The notes under the pieces were generated by a model. The model saw only the letters and a list, made by a program, of their open reading frames with translations, was not told where the DNA came from and did not search any database. A stretch of 28,643 bases of DNA, from contig CAYVDO010000054.1 in NCBI GenBank assembly GCA_964450125.1, forward strand, positions 1 through 28,643, in the 5' to 3' direction. Positions within the stretch are counted from its first letter, which is position 1; each line of letters starts with the position of its first letter. A program made the position numbers and the translations under genes. Of the stretch, positions 15,539-23,861 are shown in pieces. This DNA is from JADJOY01 sp964450125. Lineage in GTDB: Bacteria > JADJOY01.

Positions 15539-15831
15539 GACGTCGCCCGCTGAATCCCAACCGCACGCGGCGAGGGCCGCATCCGTCGTGCAGGATGTGG
15601 TGCCGGCGATCGGGAATTTCGATGCGATCGCAGGCTGCCACAGCTGGATTCGGGGAAGCCACCCGCCGATACTCGGCCACACGCGGCAAACCCGCAAAGC
15701 GGGCGGGAGCGTGACCGGCCGCACGCAATCCTGGCTTGACGACGAACCGCCGCAGGCGATCCGGTGCTACCCTCCGCCCGCGTTTCGACGGCCACCTCGC
15801 CCCCCGGCGCGTGCAGCGGAGCAACGACACC

Positions 15832-16134
15832 GTGCCCCCTACCGAAGCTCACCCCACCCGCCGTCACGGACGCTGGATGTGGATCGTGGTGGCTGTGTTC
15901 GCGCTCCTGCACTGGGACTTTTGGCTCTGGAACGACACCACGTTGTGGTTCGGTTTCCTTCCCGCGGGGCTCGGCTATCACGCGCTCTATTCGGTGGGCG
16001 CCGGCCTGCTGTGGGCCGCGTTCATCGCTCTCGCGTGGCCCGACCACATCGAGGCGTGGGCGAATGCCAGCGATACCGCGGGGGCTGAGCCGGCGTCGCA
16101 TCACGCGCACGCACGCGACTCGAGGTCGCGGTGA
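15832..16134 (+). CDS. DUF3311-like small membrane protein, partner of the symporter
   Basis: About 100 residues from GTG 15832 (GGAG at 15817-15820); GTG 15811 is an in-frame alternative. Two membrane spans are visible: MWIVVAVFALLHWDFWLW and LGYHALYSVGAGLLWAAFIAL, with a Trp-rich turn (WNDTTLWFGFLPAG) between. This layout matches DUF3311 small proteins, which are usually encoded directly before sodium:solute symporters and may be accessory subunits. Its TGA stop overlaps the symporter GTG start by four bases (GTGA), so translation is coupled. Upstream, TTGACG at 15736 and TGCTACCCT at 15765-15773 look promoter-like, but their 26-base spacing is too long for a standard pair. Confidence 0.75.
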   Translation: MPPTEAHPTRRHGRWMWIVVAVFALLHWDFWLWNDTTLWFGFLPAGLGYHALYSVGAGLLWAAFIALAWPDHIEAWANASDTAGAEPASHHAHARDSRSR

Positions 16135-17678
16135 CGCCGCCCGTGGCCGCGCCGTCGTATCTGCCGCTTTACGTCATCGCTGGATACCTGACCGTGCTCG
16201 TGGCGCTCGGGGTCGCGAGCATGCGTTCGTTTCGCGGCACCTCCACGGACTACTTCACCGCCACGCATTCGGTCGGGCCGGTGCTCTTCCTGCTCTCGAT
16301 CTTCGCCACCACCATGACCGCGTTCGCGATGGTGGGCTCGACGGGGAAATCGTTCGAGGCCGGCATCGGTGTCTACGCGCTGATGGCGTCGTCGTCGGGC
16401 CTGGTGCACACGCTGGTCTTCTTTCTGGTCGGCATGCGGCTCTGGGCGATCGGCAAACGCTACGGTTTCGTCACCCAGATCCAGTTCTTCCGCGATCGCT
16501 TCGAGTCACCGGGGCTCGGCACGCTGCTCTTTCCGATCTTGGTGCTGCTCATGATCCCGTACGTGATCACGGGGTTCATCGGCGCGGGGGCATTCGTGCA
16601 GGGCGCGACGCGCGGCATGTTCCCGGTCACGTTCGCCACCGGCGATCCGGCCACGCATGGTGCGATCCCACCCAGACTCACCGTGGTGATCGTCGGTGCC
16701 GTGGTGCTGTTTTACATCCTGCAAGGCGGAGTGCGCGGTGCCGTGTGGGCCAACGCATTTCAGACCGTGATGTTCCTGATGGCGGGCGTTGCCGCGGTGT
16801 GGATGATCGCGCGCAGCCTGGGCGGCGCGAGCGCAGCGTCGGCCGCGGTGCTCGCCAAGTCACCCGCGCATTTGATGCGAGAGGGAAAGATCGGGCATGG
16901 GCAATTTCTCTCTTACATGCTGATTCCGCTCTCCGTGGGAATGTTCCCGCACCTTTTCCAGGCCTGGCTCACCGCGAAGAGCGCGCGCTCGTTCCGGCCG
17001 GTGCTGATCTTCCACCCCATCTTCATCCTGATCGTGTGGCTGCCGTGCGTGCTCATCGGAGTGTGGGCGGTCGGCCAGGGGCTGCCCGCGAAGAACCCGA
17101 ACGTGGTGCTCGGCATGATGACGGCGAAGTACGTACCCAACGCCATCGTGCGAGGCCTGGTTCAGGCGGGAACCATCGCGGCCATCATGTCGATGGACAG
17201 CCAGATCATGGCGCTCGGCACGATGTTCACCGAGGACTTCGTGGTGCCGCTGGTCGGCCGCGGGCGGCTCGGTGATCGCGTGCAGGTCTACGTGAGCCGC
17301 GGCTTCATCGTGGCGATCACCGTGCTGGCACTCCTGCTGTCGCTGCATCCGCCGCCCAACGTCTTCGACCTCGGCGTGTGGACGTTCTCGAGCTTCAGCG
17401 GGCTCTTCCCTCTGGTGCTGGCCGCGATCTACTGGAAGCGTGCCACCAAGGCCGGCGCCGTCGCGTCGGTGCTCGCGATGCTCGTCACGTGGGGGGTGCT
17501 CTTTCATCGCGGACTGGTCGCACCGATCCTGAACGGTGTCGCGCACCCCGAGGAGCCACTGGTGATGGGGCTGATGCCGGTCGCGTGGGTGGTGCTGGCA
17601 TCCAGCGTGGCGCTGATCGTCGTTTCGCTGGCGACGCGTCCGCCAACGGACTCCACGCTTCGGAAGTACTTCGCGTGA
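16131..17678 (+). CDS. Sodium:solute symporter (SSS family)
   Basis: 515 residues from GTG 16131, overlapping the upstream stop. It is almost entirely hydrophobic with about 13 predicted spans. The first span (LYVIAGYLTVLVALGVASM) is followed by TDYFTATHSVGPVLFLLSIFATTMTAF, the SSS-family TM1-TM2 pattern containing the Na2-site region. Later come GKRYGFVTQIQFFRDRFES and MSMDSQIMALGTMFTEDF, a conserved cytoplasmic SSS region. It imports an organic solute with Na+. The DUF3311 partner and downstream acyl-activating and reductase genes suggest a carboxylate substrate, but the sequence does not fix it. The stop overlaps the start of the LuxE-like gene by four bases. Confidence 0.92.
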   Translation: MTPPVAAPSYLPLYVIAGYLTVLVALGVASMRSFRGTSTDYFTATHSVGPVLFLLSIFATTMTAFAMVGSTGKSFEAGIGVYALMASSSGLVHTLVFFLVGMRLWAIGKRYGFVTQIQFFRDRFESPGLGTLLFPILVLLMIPYVITGFIGAGAFVQGATRGMFPVTFATGDPATHGAIPPRLTVVIVGAVVLFYILQGGVRGAVWANAFQTVMFLMAGVAAVWMIARSLGGASAASAAVLAKSPAHLMREGKIGHGQFLSYMLIPLSVGMFPHLFQAWLTAKSARSFRPVLIFHPIFILIVWLPCVLIGVWAVGQGLPAKNPNVVLGMMTAKYVPNAIVRGLVQAGTIAAIMSMDSQIMALGTMFTEDFVVPLVGRGRLGDRVQVYVSRGFIVAITVLALLLSLHPPPNVFDLGVWTFSSFSGLFPLVLAAIYWKRATKAGAVASVLAMLVTWGVLFHRGLVAPILNGVAHPEEPLVMGLMPVAWVVLASSVALIVVSLATRPPTDSTLRKYFA

Positions 17679-18772
17679 GCGCGCCATCCGATCGCCGCGA
17701 CGTCGCTGCACGCGCGGAGGAAGCGCGCACCACGCTCGATGCGCACGTCCGGGAGATCGTGCGCTGGCACTTCTCGGGAGAGACCGGCACGCCCGTCTGG
17801 CTGGAGTTCGCGCGCTCGTGCGGCTTCGATCCGATCCGCGACGTGGGCGGCTTGGACGATCTGGTGGCGCTCTTTCCCAGCTTCGACGGCGAGCGGCTGC
17901 GCACCGACCCGCACGAGCGCTGGATTCCGCGCGCTTTCGCTGGCCGCCCGTTCACGATCTTCGAGACTGGCGGCACCACCGGGATGCCCAAGCAGCGCAT
18001 CGGCTGGGACGACTACAAGCGTGACTACGAACGCTTCTCGGCCACGCTCCCCGAGGCGTCGTTTCCCCGCGGCGGCTACTGGCTCATGGTCGGGCCGACA
18101 GGCCCGCGACGGCTGCGCCTGGCGATCGAGCACCTCGCCAATTTCCGCAGCTCGTCGTGCTACTTCGTGGATCTGGATCCGCGGTGGGTGAAGAAGCGCA
18201 TCGCCGCGGGCGACGGGAACGGCGCCAAGGTGTACATGGCGCACGTCGTCGAGCAAGCGGCGACGTTGCTGCGGCACCGCAGCATCGACGTCGTCTTCAC
18301 CACGCCGCGACTGCTGGAGGCTCTCGGCGAAGAACTCTCCCTCGCGGATGCCGGCGTGAAGGGCGTCCTCTGCGGCGGCACCGAGATCAGCCCGCAGATG
18401 GCGCGCTTCCTCGTCGAAGAGGTGCTCGAGGGAAAGGTCTCGCTGGTGCCGGTCTACGGCAACACGCTGATGGGGTTGGCGGCCTGTGATCCCGAATCAC
18501 TCGCCCGTGACTTCTCGATCACCTACCACGCGCCCCAACCGTTCGCCGCGCTGCGCGTCACCGACCCCGGCGACGCACGTCGTGTCGTCGCATACGGCGA
18601 GCGCGGTCGCGTCGAGCTCACCACCCTCACCCGCGAGCTCCTCCTGCCGCGCTTCCTCGAGCGCGATCAGGCCATTCGCCGCCCGCCATGTGCCCGATGG
18701 CCGTGGGATGGCGTCGGCGAGGTGCGCCCCTTCGAGGAGCCAGGCACCCGCATCATCGAAGGCGTGTACTGA
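17675..18772 (+). CDS. LuxE-like acyl-protein synthetase / acyl-activating enzyme (ANL superfamily)
   Basis: 365 residues from GTG 17675, which overlaps the symporter stop by four bases. The reading frame is open ~300 bases further up, but that part lies inside the symporter gene and is a shadow. ANL adenylation motifs: FETGGTTGMPK (96-106, phosphate-binding loop), LCGGTEISPQ (232-241), YGNTLMG (261-267) and the late RFLERDQ (326-332). Length is close to LuxE (about 370), which activates a fatty acid with ATP and passes the acyl group to the LuxC reductase. LuxE carries the acyl on a Cys near its C-terminus; Cys339 (RRPPCARW) is a possible counterpart. The LuxC-like gene follows after 13 bases, strongly supporting this pairing. 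A free acyl-CoA ligase of the same fold is the alternative. Confidence 0.85.
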   Translation: MSAPSDRRDVAARAEEARTTLDAHVREIVRWHFSGETGTPVWLEFARSCGFDPIRDVGGLDDLVALFPSFDGERLRTDPHERWIPRAFAGRPFTIFETGGTTGMPKQRIGWDDYKRDYERFSATLPEASFPRGGYWLMVGPTGPRRLRLAIEHLANFRSSSCYFVDLDPRWVKKRIAAGDGNGAKVYMAHVVEQAATLLRHRSIDVVFTTPRLLEALGEELSLADAGVKGVLCGGTEISPQMARFLVEEVLEGKVSLVPVYGNTLMGLAACDPESLARDFSITYHAPQPFAALRVTDPGDARRVVAYGERGRVELTTLTRELLLPRFLERDQAIRRPPCARWPWDGVGEVRPFEEPGTRIIEGVY

Positions 18773-18785
18773 CGCACCTGCCCCG

Positions 18786-20228
18786 ATGGCGACCACCGTT
18801 CCCCACCTGCCGGCGCTGCGCTGGGGCGAGGACTATCGCAGCCTGAACGTGCTCGCGCTCCGCGATCATCGCGACGGCACGGTGATCGGCGAGCTCTCGC
18901 AGGTGAACGCCGGTGTGATACGGCGCGATCTGAAGCGCGCTGCCGAAGCCCGCCCCGCCCTCGCGGCGCTCACCACGGGCGAGGTGCTCACGCGCTGCCG
19001 TGTGGCTGCCGACCTCTTTCTCGATGCCGAGCTCGCGCTCGCCGAGGGAGTGTCACAATCGTCGGCGTCGTACCGGGCGCAGCTCGCGGCCACGGCGGCG
19101 CTTCCGCTCGCCCTCGGGCGAGCGAACCAAGAGAAGCTCGCCAGCGCGCTACGCGAGCTACCGGCGATCGTGCACGGGCTCACTCGCGGTCTCGCACCCG
19201 AGGCGCTCGATTCGCCGCTCTCACATCTCGGCGACGTGCCACTCTGGTTCGCGCCGCAGTGCGCGGCGCTGGGCGCGGTGCTGCCGAGCAACTCGCCGGG
19301 CGTGAATGCGCTGTGGCTCCCCGCGCTCGCCTTCCGCGTGCCGATCGCGCTCAAGCCCGGTGTCGCCGATCCCTGGACGCCGCTTCGGCTCGCCCGCGCG
19401 TTCGTGGCAGCGGGACTGCCCGCTGCTTCCCTCGGCTTCTATCCGACGGACCACGACGGCGCGGCAGCGCTTCTCGAAGGGTGCGAACGCGCGCTCCTGT
19501 TCGGCGATGCACGCACCACCGCCCCGTGGGCGGGACGGCCGGACGTCGAGATCCACGGCCCGGGTCGCTCCAAGGTCTGGATCGGCGAAGACGCGATCGA
19601 CGAATGGGAACGACACCTCGACGTGCTCGTGGATTCGATCGTGCTCAACGGCGGGCGAAGCTGCATCAATGCCTCGTGCATCGTGGTGCCGCGTCAAGGT
19701 GATGCGATTGCCGCGGCGCTGGCCGAGCGGCTGGCGGCCGTCGTGCCGCTGCCGCTGGATCATCCCGATGCTCGACTCGCGGCCTTCGCGGACGCGACGC
19801 TCGCCGAGCGCATCGACGCGGGCGTCGAGGCTGCACTGGCAACGCCAGGTGCGCGCGACGTGAGCGCAGCGCTGCGTGTGAGTGAACGCTGCGCGACGGT
19901 CGCCGGCTCGACCTTTCTGCAGCCGACGATCGTACGCGTGGATGCGCTCGACCATCCCCTCGCCAACACCGAGTACCTCTTCCCGTTCGCGAGCGTGGTC
20001 GAGATCCCGGACGACGAGGCGCTCGCGTGGATGGGCGACACGCTCGCCCTCACCGCCATCACTCGCGCACCGGGCAACGTCGCCGCGATTCTCGCGGCCA
20101 AGCGCATCGGCCGTCTCAACCTCGGCCCGATCCCAACACCCGGGGTGCGCTGGGATCAACCCCACGAGGGCAATCTCTTCGACTTCCTCTTCTCCCGCCG
20201 CGCCGTTCAGCGCGCCCGCGACTGGTGA
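18786..20228 (+). CDS. LuxC-like acyl-CoA/acyl-protein reductase (aldehyde-forming)
   Basis: 480 residues from ATG 18786. The middle carries the ALDH-type nucleotide-binding segment VLPSNSPGVNALW ... VPIALKPG (166-192). The catalytic Cys is in LNGGRSCINASCIV (Cys293), as in LuxC, where it accepts the acyl group before NADPH-dependent reduction to the fatty aldehyde. An ALDH-like late motif NTEYLFPFASVVEI and a C-terminal NLGPIPTPGVRWDQPHEGN also fit. The N-terminal ~60 residues are poorly conserved. It is the last gene of the operon; the next gene is convergent, 21 bases away. Together with the LuxE-like enzyme it should convert a carboxylate to an aldehyde. No luxD, luxA or luxB homologue is seen, so bioluminescence is not implied. 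Confidence 0.88.
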   Translation: MATTVPHLPALRWGEDYRSLNVLALRDHRDGTVIGELSQVNAGVIRRDLKRAAEARPALAALTTGEVLTRCRVAADLFLDAELALAEGVSQSSASYRAQLAATAALPLALGRANQEKLASALRELPAIVHGLTRGLAPEALDSPLSHLGDVPLWFAPQCAALGAVLPSNSPGVNALWLPALAFRVPIALKPGVADPWTPLRLARAFVAAGLPAASLGFYPTDHDGAAALLEGCERALLFGDARTTAPWAGRPDVEIHGPGRSKVWIGEDAIDEWERHLDVLVDSIVLNGGRSCINASCIVVPRQGDAIAAALAERLAAVVPLPLDHPDARLAAFADATLAERIDAGVEAALATPGARDVSAALRVSERCATVAGSTFLQPTIVRVDALDHPLANTEYLFPFASVVEIPDDEALAWMGDTLALTAITRAPGNVAAILAAKRIGRLNLGPIPTPGVRWDQPHEGNLFDFLFSRRAVQRARDW

Positions 20229-20249
20229 TCGCCCCTTCGGCGAGCGGCG

Positions 20250-20867
20250 TCAGCTCTTCACACCCTGAATCGCGACGTAGCTCGCAAACCAGCTCGTGGC
20301 GGCGACCGCGAGGATGTAGACGACGAAGAGGACCGCTGCAACCGCCACCGGCCGCGAGCCCGGCTCGAACACCGCGAGCAAAGCCACGTTCGAGAGGATC
20401 GGCACGCCGAGCCCGCCGGCCCACGCGAAAGTGGCGCGTCGCAGTCGCGCATCCTCGGCGCGGAGCATCGTGAGGCGCCTGGCAAGAAACGCATCGGCCA
20501 CGCTCGCGTCCTCATCGACGGCATGGCGGTACTGCGTCGCAGCGCGATCCGAGTGCCCAGCGGCCAGCAGAAGACGCGCGAGCTGTATTCGCGCCGCGGG
20601 AGACGGATCACCGGTGTGAAGGTGACTTTCGAGAATCGCCAGCGCAGCATCGTTCTGGCCCTGCGCTCGAAGGGCGCGGGCCAGGCCCAGCTTGAGATCC
20701 TCGCGAGCGGGTGCGTGACGAATCGCCTCCTTGAATGCTCGCTCCGCATCGGCGGGCGCGCCATGATCGAGGTAGAGTTCGGCGAGCAACCGACGCAGCG
20801 CGACGTTCGTGGGATCGCGGGCGACGACTTCGACGAGGGCACCGAGAGCTTCGGCGTCGACAGGCAT
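20250..20867 (-). CDS. TPR protein with two C-terminal membrane spans
   Basis: 205 residues from ATG 20867, with GAGGA about six bases upstream. Residues ~10-130 contain about three to four tetratricopeptide units (VALRRLLAELYLDHGAPADAE, LKLGLARALRAQGQNDAAL, ARIQLARLLLAAGHSDRAATQY). After a short charged stretch, two hydrophobic spans follow: FAWAGGLGVPILSNVALLAVF and PVAVAAVLFVVYILAVAATSWF. It is probably an inner-membrane protein with a cytoplasmic TPR platform for protein contacts. No enzymatic motif is present. It converges on the LuxC-like gene. Confidence 0.8.
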   Translation of the reverse strand: MPVDAEALGALVEVVARDPTNVALRRLLAELYLDHGAPADAERAFKEAIRHAPAREDLKLGLARALRAQGQNDAALAILESHLHTGDPSPAARIQLARLLLAAGHSDRAATQYRHAVDEDASVADAFLARRLTMLRAEDARLRRATFAWAGGLGVPILSNVALLAVFEPGSRPVAVAAVLFVVYILAVAATSWFASYVAIQGVKS

Positions 20868-20954
20868 CGGCGTCCTCGTGCACGGCCCGCGGCGGCAGCC
20901 TCGGGATCGGGCCAGGGAAGGCGGCGGGATGCTAGGGGCTGGTTCCGAGCAGGG

Positions 20955-21204
20955 TCAAGATGCGCGGGCGATCGAGGTCCACGCGCCGGCGTGAGCGAGC
21001 AGCATCCGCCTGCGCGTTTCCAGCGCGCGGTGCTCGCTCGAGTCCAGGCCCACGAACCCGTACGATCGCNNNNNNNNNNAGCTCCTTCGCGACCCACGCG
21101 ATCGATCCGCCGCCCGCAGAATGACCGGCGAAGACGAACGTCGTCGGCAGGCTCGCGAGCGACGTACCGGCCTCGCTCGCAGCGACGGCCGCCGATGTGC
21201 GCAT
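20955..21204 (-). pseudogene. Broken alpha/beta-hydrolase fragment spanning an assembly gap
   Basis: Reading leftward from ATG 21204: ...LPTTFVFAGHSAGGGSIAW, a textbook GxSxGG nucleophile elbow with catalytic Ser. Only about 27 residues precede it, where ~100 are normal, and an in-frame stop lies at 21250-21252. After the N gap another frame reads SYGFVGLDSSEHRALETRRRM and stops at 20955; a third frame offers DRPRILTLLGTSP to a stop at 20932. It looks like a chlorophyllase/lipase-like hydrolase that has lost its front and has frame problems. Either it is a decayed gene or the scaffold is wrong here. A GTG at 21253 opens another frame (KARLLPLAARASS) that might hold a lost N-terminus. Confidence 0.45.
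21070..21079. other. Assembly gap (10 N) in the hydrolase fragment
   Basis: Ten N bases separate the nucleophile-elbow part from the C-terminal part of the hydrolase-like frame. The length is almost certainly a placeholder, so neither the frame nor the adjacency of the two sides should be trusted. Confidence 0.98.
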
Positions 21205-21269
21205 GGGACAGAGACGACGCGCGCGCGGCGAGAGGCAGCAGACGTGCCTTCACGGACCGCGGCTTCGCC

Positions 21270-23732
21270 TCAACCGCCTTGGTTTCCCGACCAGCCGGAT
21301 AGCGATCCGGACTCGAAGCCTCCGTCGAAGACCACGGTGCCGGTTCGCAGCATGACGAAACCCTGCCCTACGGCTCCGCCTTCCTCGGCGATCAGGAACC
21401 CGCGCCAGGCGGTGGTGACGGGGGGCTGGACGCTCACGGACCCCGACGATGCAGGACTCGCGAGCGTCACACCCTGATCGATCGCTTCGTCGAGGAACGT
21501 GCCAGCCACCGTGGTCCAGCCGAGACTGCTGGTGCCGCCTGCGGTGACGATGTACGGGTTCGCCACGAGTGTCGTCTGCGGCGTGGGGCCGGACACGACC
21601 GTATCGGTGAACGACTGGCCACCGACCACCAGCGTGTGCAGACCGGCGGCCGGCGCGACGTCGACGCCCAAGTTGCCGTTTCGCGGCTGGCCGTCGAGCG
21701 TCGCCTGCGCGGCACCGCTCCACGCGTAGGCGAGATCCGATTCCGGCGGACCGGCCGCGTCACCGGCGGCGCCTGCGGGAAGCCGCGTGGCAGGCACGGC
21801 CCAGATCCCGGCCACCACGGGCGGCGTTCCGACGCCCGCGTTGTCCTGGCTCGGCGATTTCACGGTGGAGGTGGCGTTGGCGCGATTCACCACCAGGCTG
21901 TTCAGACCCGCGGCGTTCTTGCCGCCCACCAGCGAGTGGAAATAGTCGAACGGGTTGTCGGGCTGGAACGTGTTGCCCGCATAGGTGACGGTGTTGATGG
22001 GACCGTTCGTGTAGTCGCCGTCCATGATGGAGTAGGCACTCGGCCCGGTGTTGTTGCTGAACACGCAATCGGAGATCGAGCCAGTGACGTCGCGGGGCGC
22101 CGTGGGTCCGCTGCCCGCGACCGGCAGCAGGAAGAGCGCCGAGCCGGAGTCGCTGTCGGTGATCGTGTTCTCGACGAGACCGGAGCCCGAGAGCTCGAGG
22201 TTCCCACCCGTCACGCGGATCACGCCGCCGCTGGTGCGTGCGCTGTTGGCGACGAAGAGGCTACGGGTGACGGAGGCGGTGCAGTCGCTGAAGAGTGCGA
22301 GCGCGCCGCCCGCGCCCTCCGCACCGGCGCTGGCGCGGGCGTCGGATCCCATCACGAGCGAGTCGGCCAAGTCGAGATCGACGAGGCTGCCGGCGAGCGC
22401 GCCGCCGTAGCCAGGCACGCTGCCGTCGCCGAGCACGTCGCAGTCGGAAAAGACGACGCGCTCGACTACGACCGGCGTGCGGTTCCCGGCGAGGCCGCCC
22501 TGCGCGGGAACCCCGCTGCCGTAGGCGCGGGCGGTATCGCCGCCGACGAACACGCAGCCGCCCATGCGCGCATTGCCGGCACCATTCGATTCACCGACCA
22601 GGAGCGAATCGCCGAGGGTGAGCTCCGCGGAGCGCCGGTTGATGGCACCGAAGTTCGTGCTCGAATCGCTGACGTCGTCGGAGTGGACGTAGAGCGCCCC
22701 GCCGATCCCGTGCCCAACGCCGGTTCCCGTCGCAGTGTTGCCGCGTAGCACGGAATGCTCGATCTCGACGACGCAGCGGTAGCAGCTCACGGCACCGCCG
22801 GTCTGCGCCTGATTGGTCTCGAAGCGCGAGTGGAAGATGCGCACGCGCGTCTGATCTTCGGCGTGGATCGCGCCGCCCTCGGTCGGGCCAGGCGCCGTCA
22901 CTCCCACCGCCGGGCTCGCCACTCCGTCGACGAAGGTCGAGTTGGTGATCAACACGTCGCTCTTCGGCGTCGCCACCGGATCGGCCCACGAACCGAGGGC
23001 GTAGATCGCACCACCGGCGAAGCCCGCTCCGTTGGCCTCGAAGCGCGACTGCGTCACGCTGAGCTTCGAGTCGACCACCGCGATCGCACCACCGAATGCA
23101 TTCGACTGGTGTCCCGTCACGTTGGTGTGGTTGTCGACGAACTGACTCGCGTGGACCACCACCTTCGAAGACTCGATGACCAGGATCGCGCCGCCCGCGA
23201 GCTTGGCGCTGTTACCGTCGAAGAGCGTATCGGCGAAGAAGACCGTCGATCCCGACTCGATCAAGACCGCGCCGCCACCGCCAGACGTCACGGTGGAAGC
23301 GTTCTGCACGAAGCTACAACCGATGAACGTGACCTTGGCGTTGGCGAGGGTCACCCCACCGCCAACTCCTGCCGTGCTGGATCGCCCGTTTGCGAACGTG
23401 ATGTTTTCGAAGACCAGTGGCCGGCCCGCTCCCGGACCGTTCAAGACCCGCAGAATGTCCTTGCTCCCGCCGCCGCTCAGCACGACGTTGGCACCCGGCG
23501 CCGCCCGGACCGTGAAGCGCTTCGACGAACCGGAAATCTGGAAGCCGCCCGAAGGCGCCGTGTACGTACCGTTCGAGATCTCGATCACGCCGCCGTCCGA
23601 GACTTGGGTGACGGCCGCCGTGAGGGTCGCGGCGTCTGCGGGCACGCGCACGAACGTGGCTGCGCGGGCAGCCGCGGGCACGATCGTGAGACTCAAGACG
23701 AAGATGAACGAAGCAGCGGAGACCGATCGCAC
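21270..23732 (-). CDS. Large secreted right-handed beta-helix protein with FESG tail
   Basis: 820 residues from GTG 23732, with AGAGG just upstream and a Sec signal (SFIFVLSLTIVPAAARA, cleavage before ATF). Residues ~30-600 are parallel beta-helix rungs: VPADAATLTAAVTQ at the start, then many repeats of N-S-x-F / GGAI type (FVQNASTVTSGGGGAVLI, FDGNSAKLAGGAILVI, FETNQAQTGGAVSCY). This is the pectin-lyase-like fold of polysaccharide-active or adhesive surface proteins. A region of about 200 residues without rungs follows. The C-terminus is VVFDGGFESGSLSGWSGNQGG in part, sharing FxxxFESGxxxxW with the mini-CSLREA protein. No catalytic residues can be assigned, so an adhesin or surface-layer role is as likely as an enzyme. 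It lies 129 bases downstream of the UbiA gene on the same strand. Confidence 0.88.
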   Translation of the reverse strand: MRSVSAASFIFVLSLTIVPAAARAATFVRVPADAATLTAAVTQVSDGGVIEISNGTYTAPSGGFQISGSSKRFTVRAAPGANVVLSGGGSKDILRVLNGPGAGRPLVFENITFANGRSSTAGVGGGVTLANAKVTFIGCSFVQNASTVTSGGGGAVLIESGSTVFFADTLFDGNSAKLAGGAILVIESSKVVVHASQFVDNHTNVTGHQSNAFGGAIAVVDSKLSVTQSRFEANGAGFAGGAIYALGSWADPVATPKSDVLITNSTFVDGVASPAVGVTAPGPTEGGAIHAEDQTRVRIFHSRFETNQAQTGGAVSCYRCVVEIEHSVLRGNTATGTGVGHGIGGALYVHSDDVSDSSTNFGAINRRSAELTLGDSLLVGESNGAGNARMGGCVFVGGDTARAYGSGVPAQGGLAGNRTPVVVERVVFSDCDVLGDGSVPGYGGALAGSLVDLDLADSLVMGSDARASAGAEGAGGALALFSDCTASVTRSLFVANSARTSGGVIRVTGGNLELSGSGLVENTITDSDSGSALFLLPVAGSGPTAPRDVTGSISDCVFSNNTGPSAYSIMDGDYTNGPINTVTYAGNTFQPDNPFDYFHSLVGGKNAAGLNSLVVNRANATSTVKSPSQDNAGVGTPPVVAGIWAVPATRLPAGAAGDAAGPPESDLAYAWSGAAQATLDGQPRNGNLGVDVAPAAGLHTLVVGGQSFTDTVVSGPTPQTTLVANPYIVTAGGTSSLGWTTVAGTFLDEAIDQGVTLASPASSGSVSVQPPVTTAWRGFLIAEEGGAVGQGFVMLRTGTVVFDGGFESGSLSGWSGNQGG

Positions 23733-23861
23733 GGTACCTCTGGGGCTCGGATGACGGTGCGCCTGCGGAGTGAAGCCGACCCATGACGCTGACGCCCAGC
23801 GTGGCAGAACGGGCGCGGGTTCGACAGCGGATCGTCCCGAGCGCGGTCGGGTGGCGCAGCT

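Noticed and set aside
15736..15773. TTGACG and TGCTACCCT as a promoter for the symporter operon
   Set aside because: Spacing between the boxes is 26 bases, too long for a standard sigma-70 pair; kept only as a remark in the gene entry.
15764..17275. 503-codon plus-strand frame overlapping the DUF3311 and symporter genes
   Set aside because: Arg/Gly/Ala-rich shadow; the other frame has clear membrane spans and SSS motifs with coupled starts.
17675..20228. A bioluminescence (lux) operon
   Set aside because: Only LuxC- and LuxE-like genes are present; no luxA, luxB or luxD in the window, and a transporter leads the operon.
21121..21477. Plus-strand ORF across the hydrolase fragment and the beta-helix 3' end
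   Set aside because: Pro/Arg-rich shadow with no domain; the minus strand carries a hydrolase elbow and the FESG tail.
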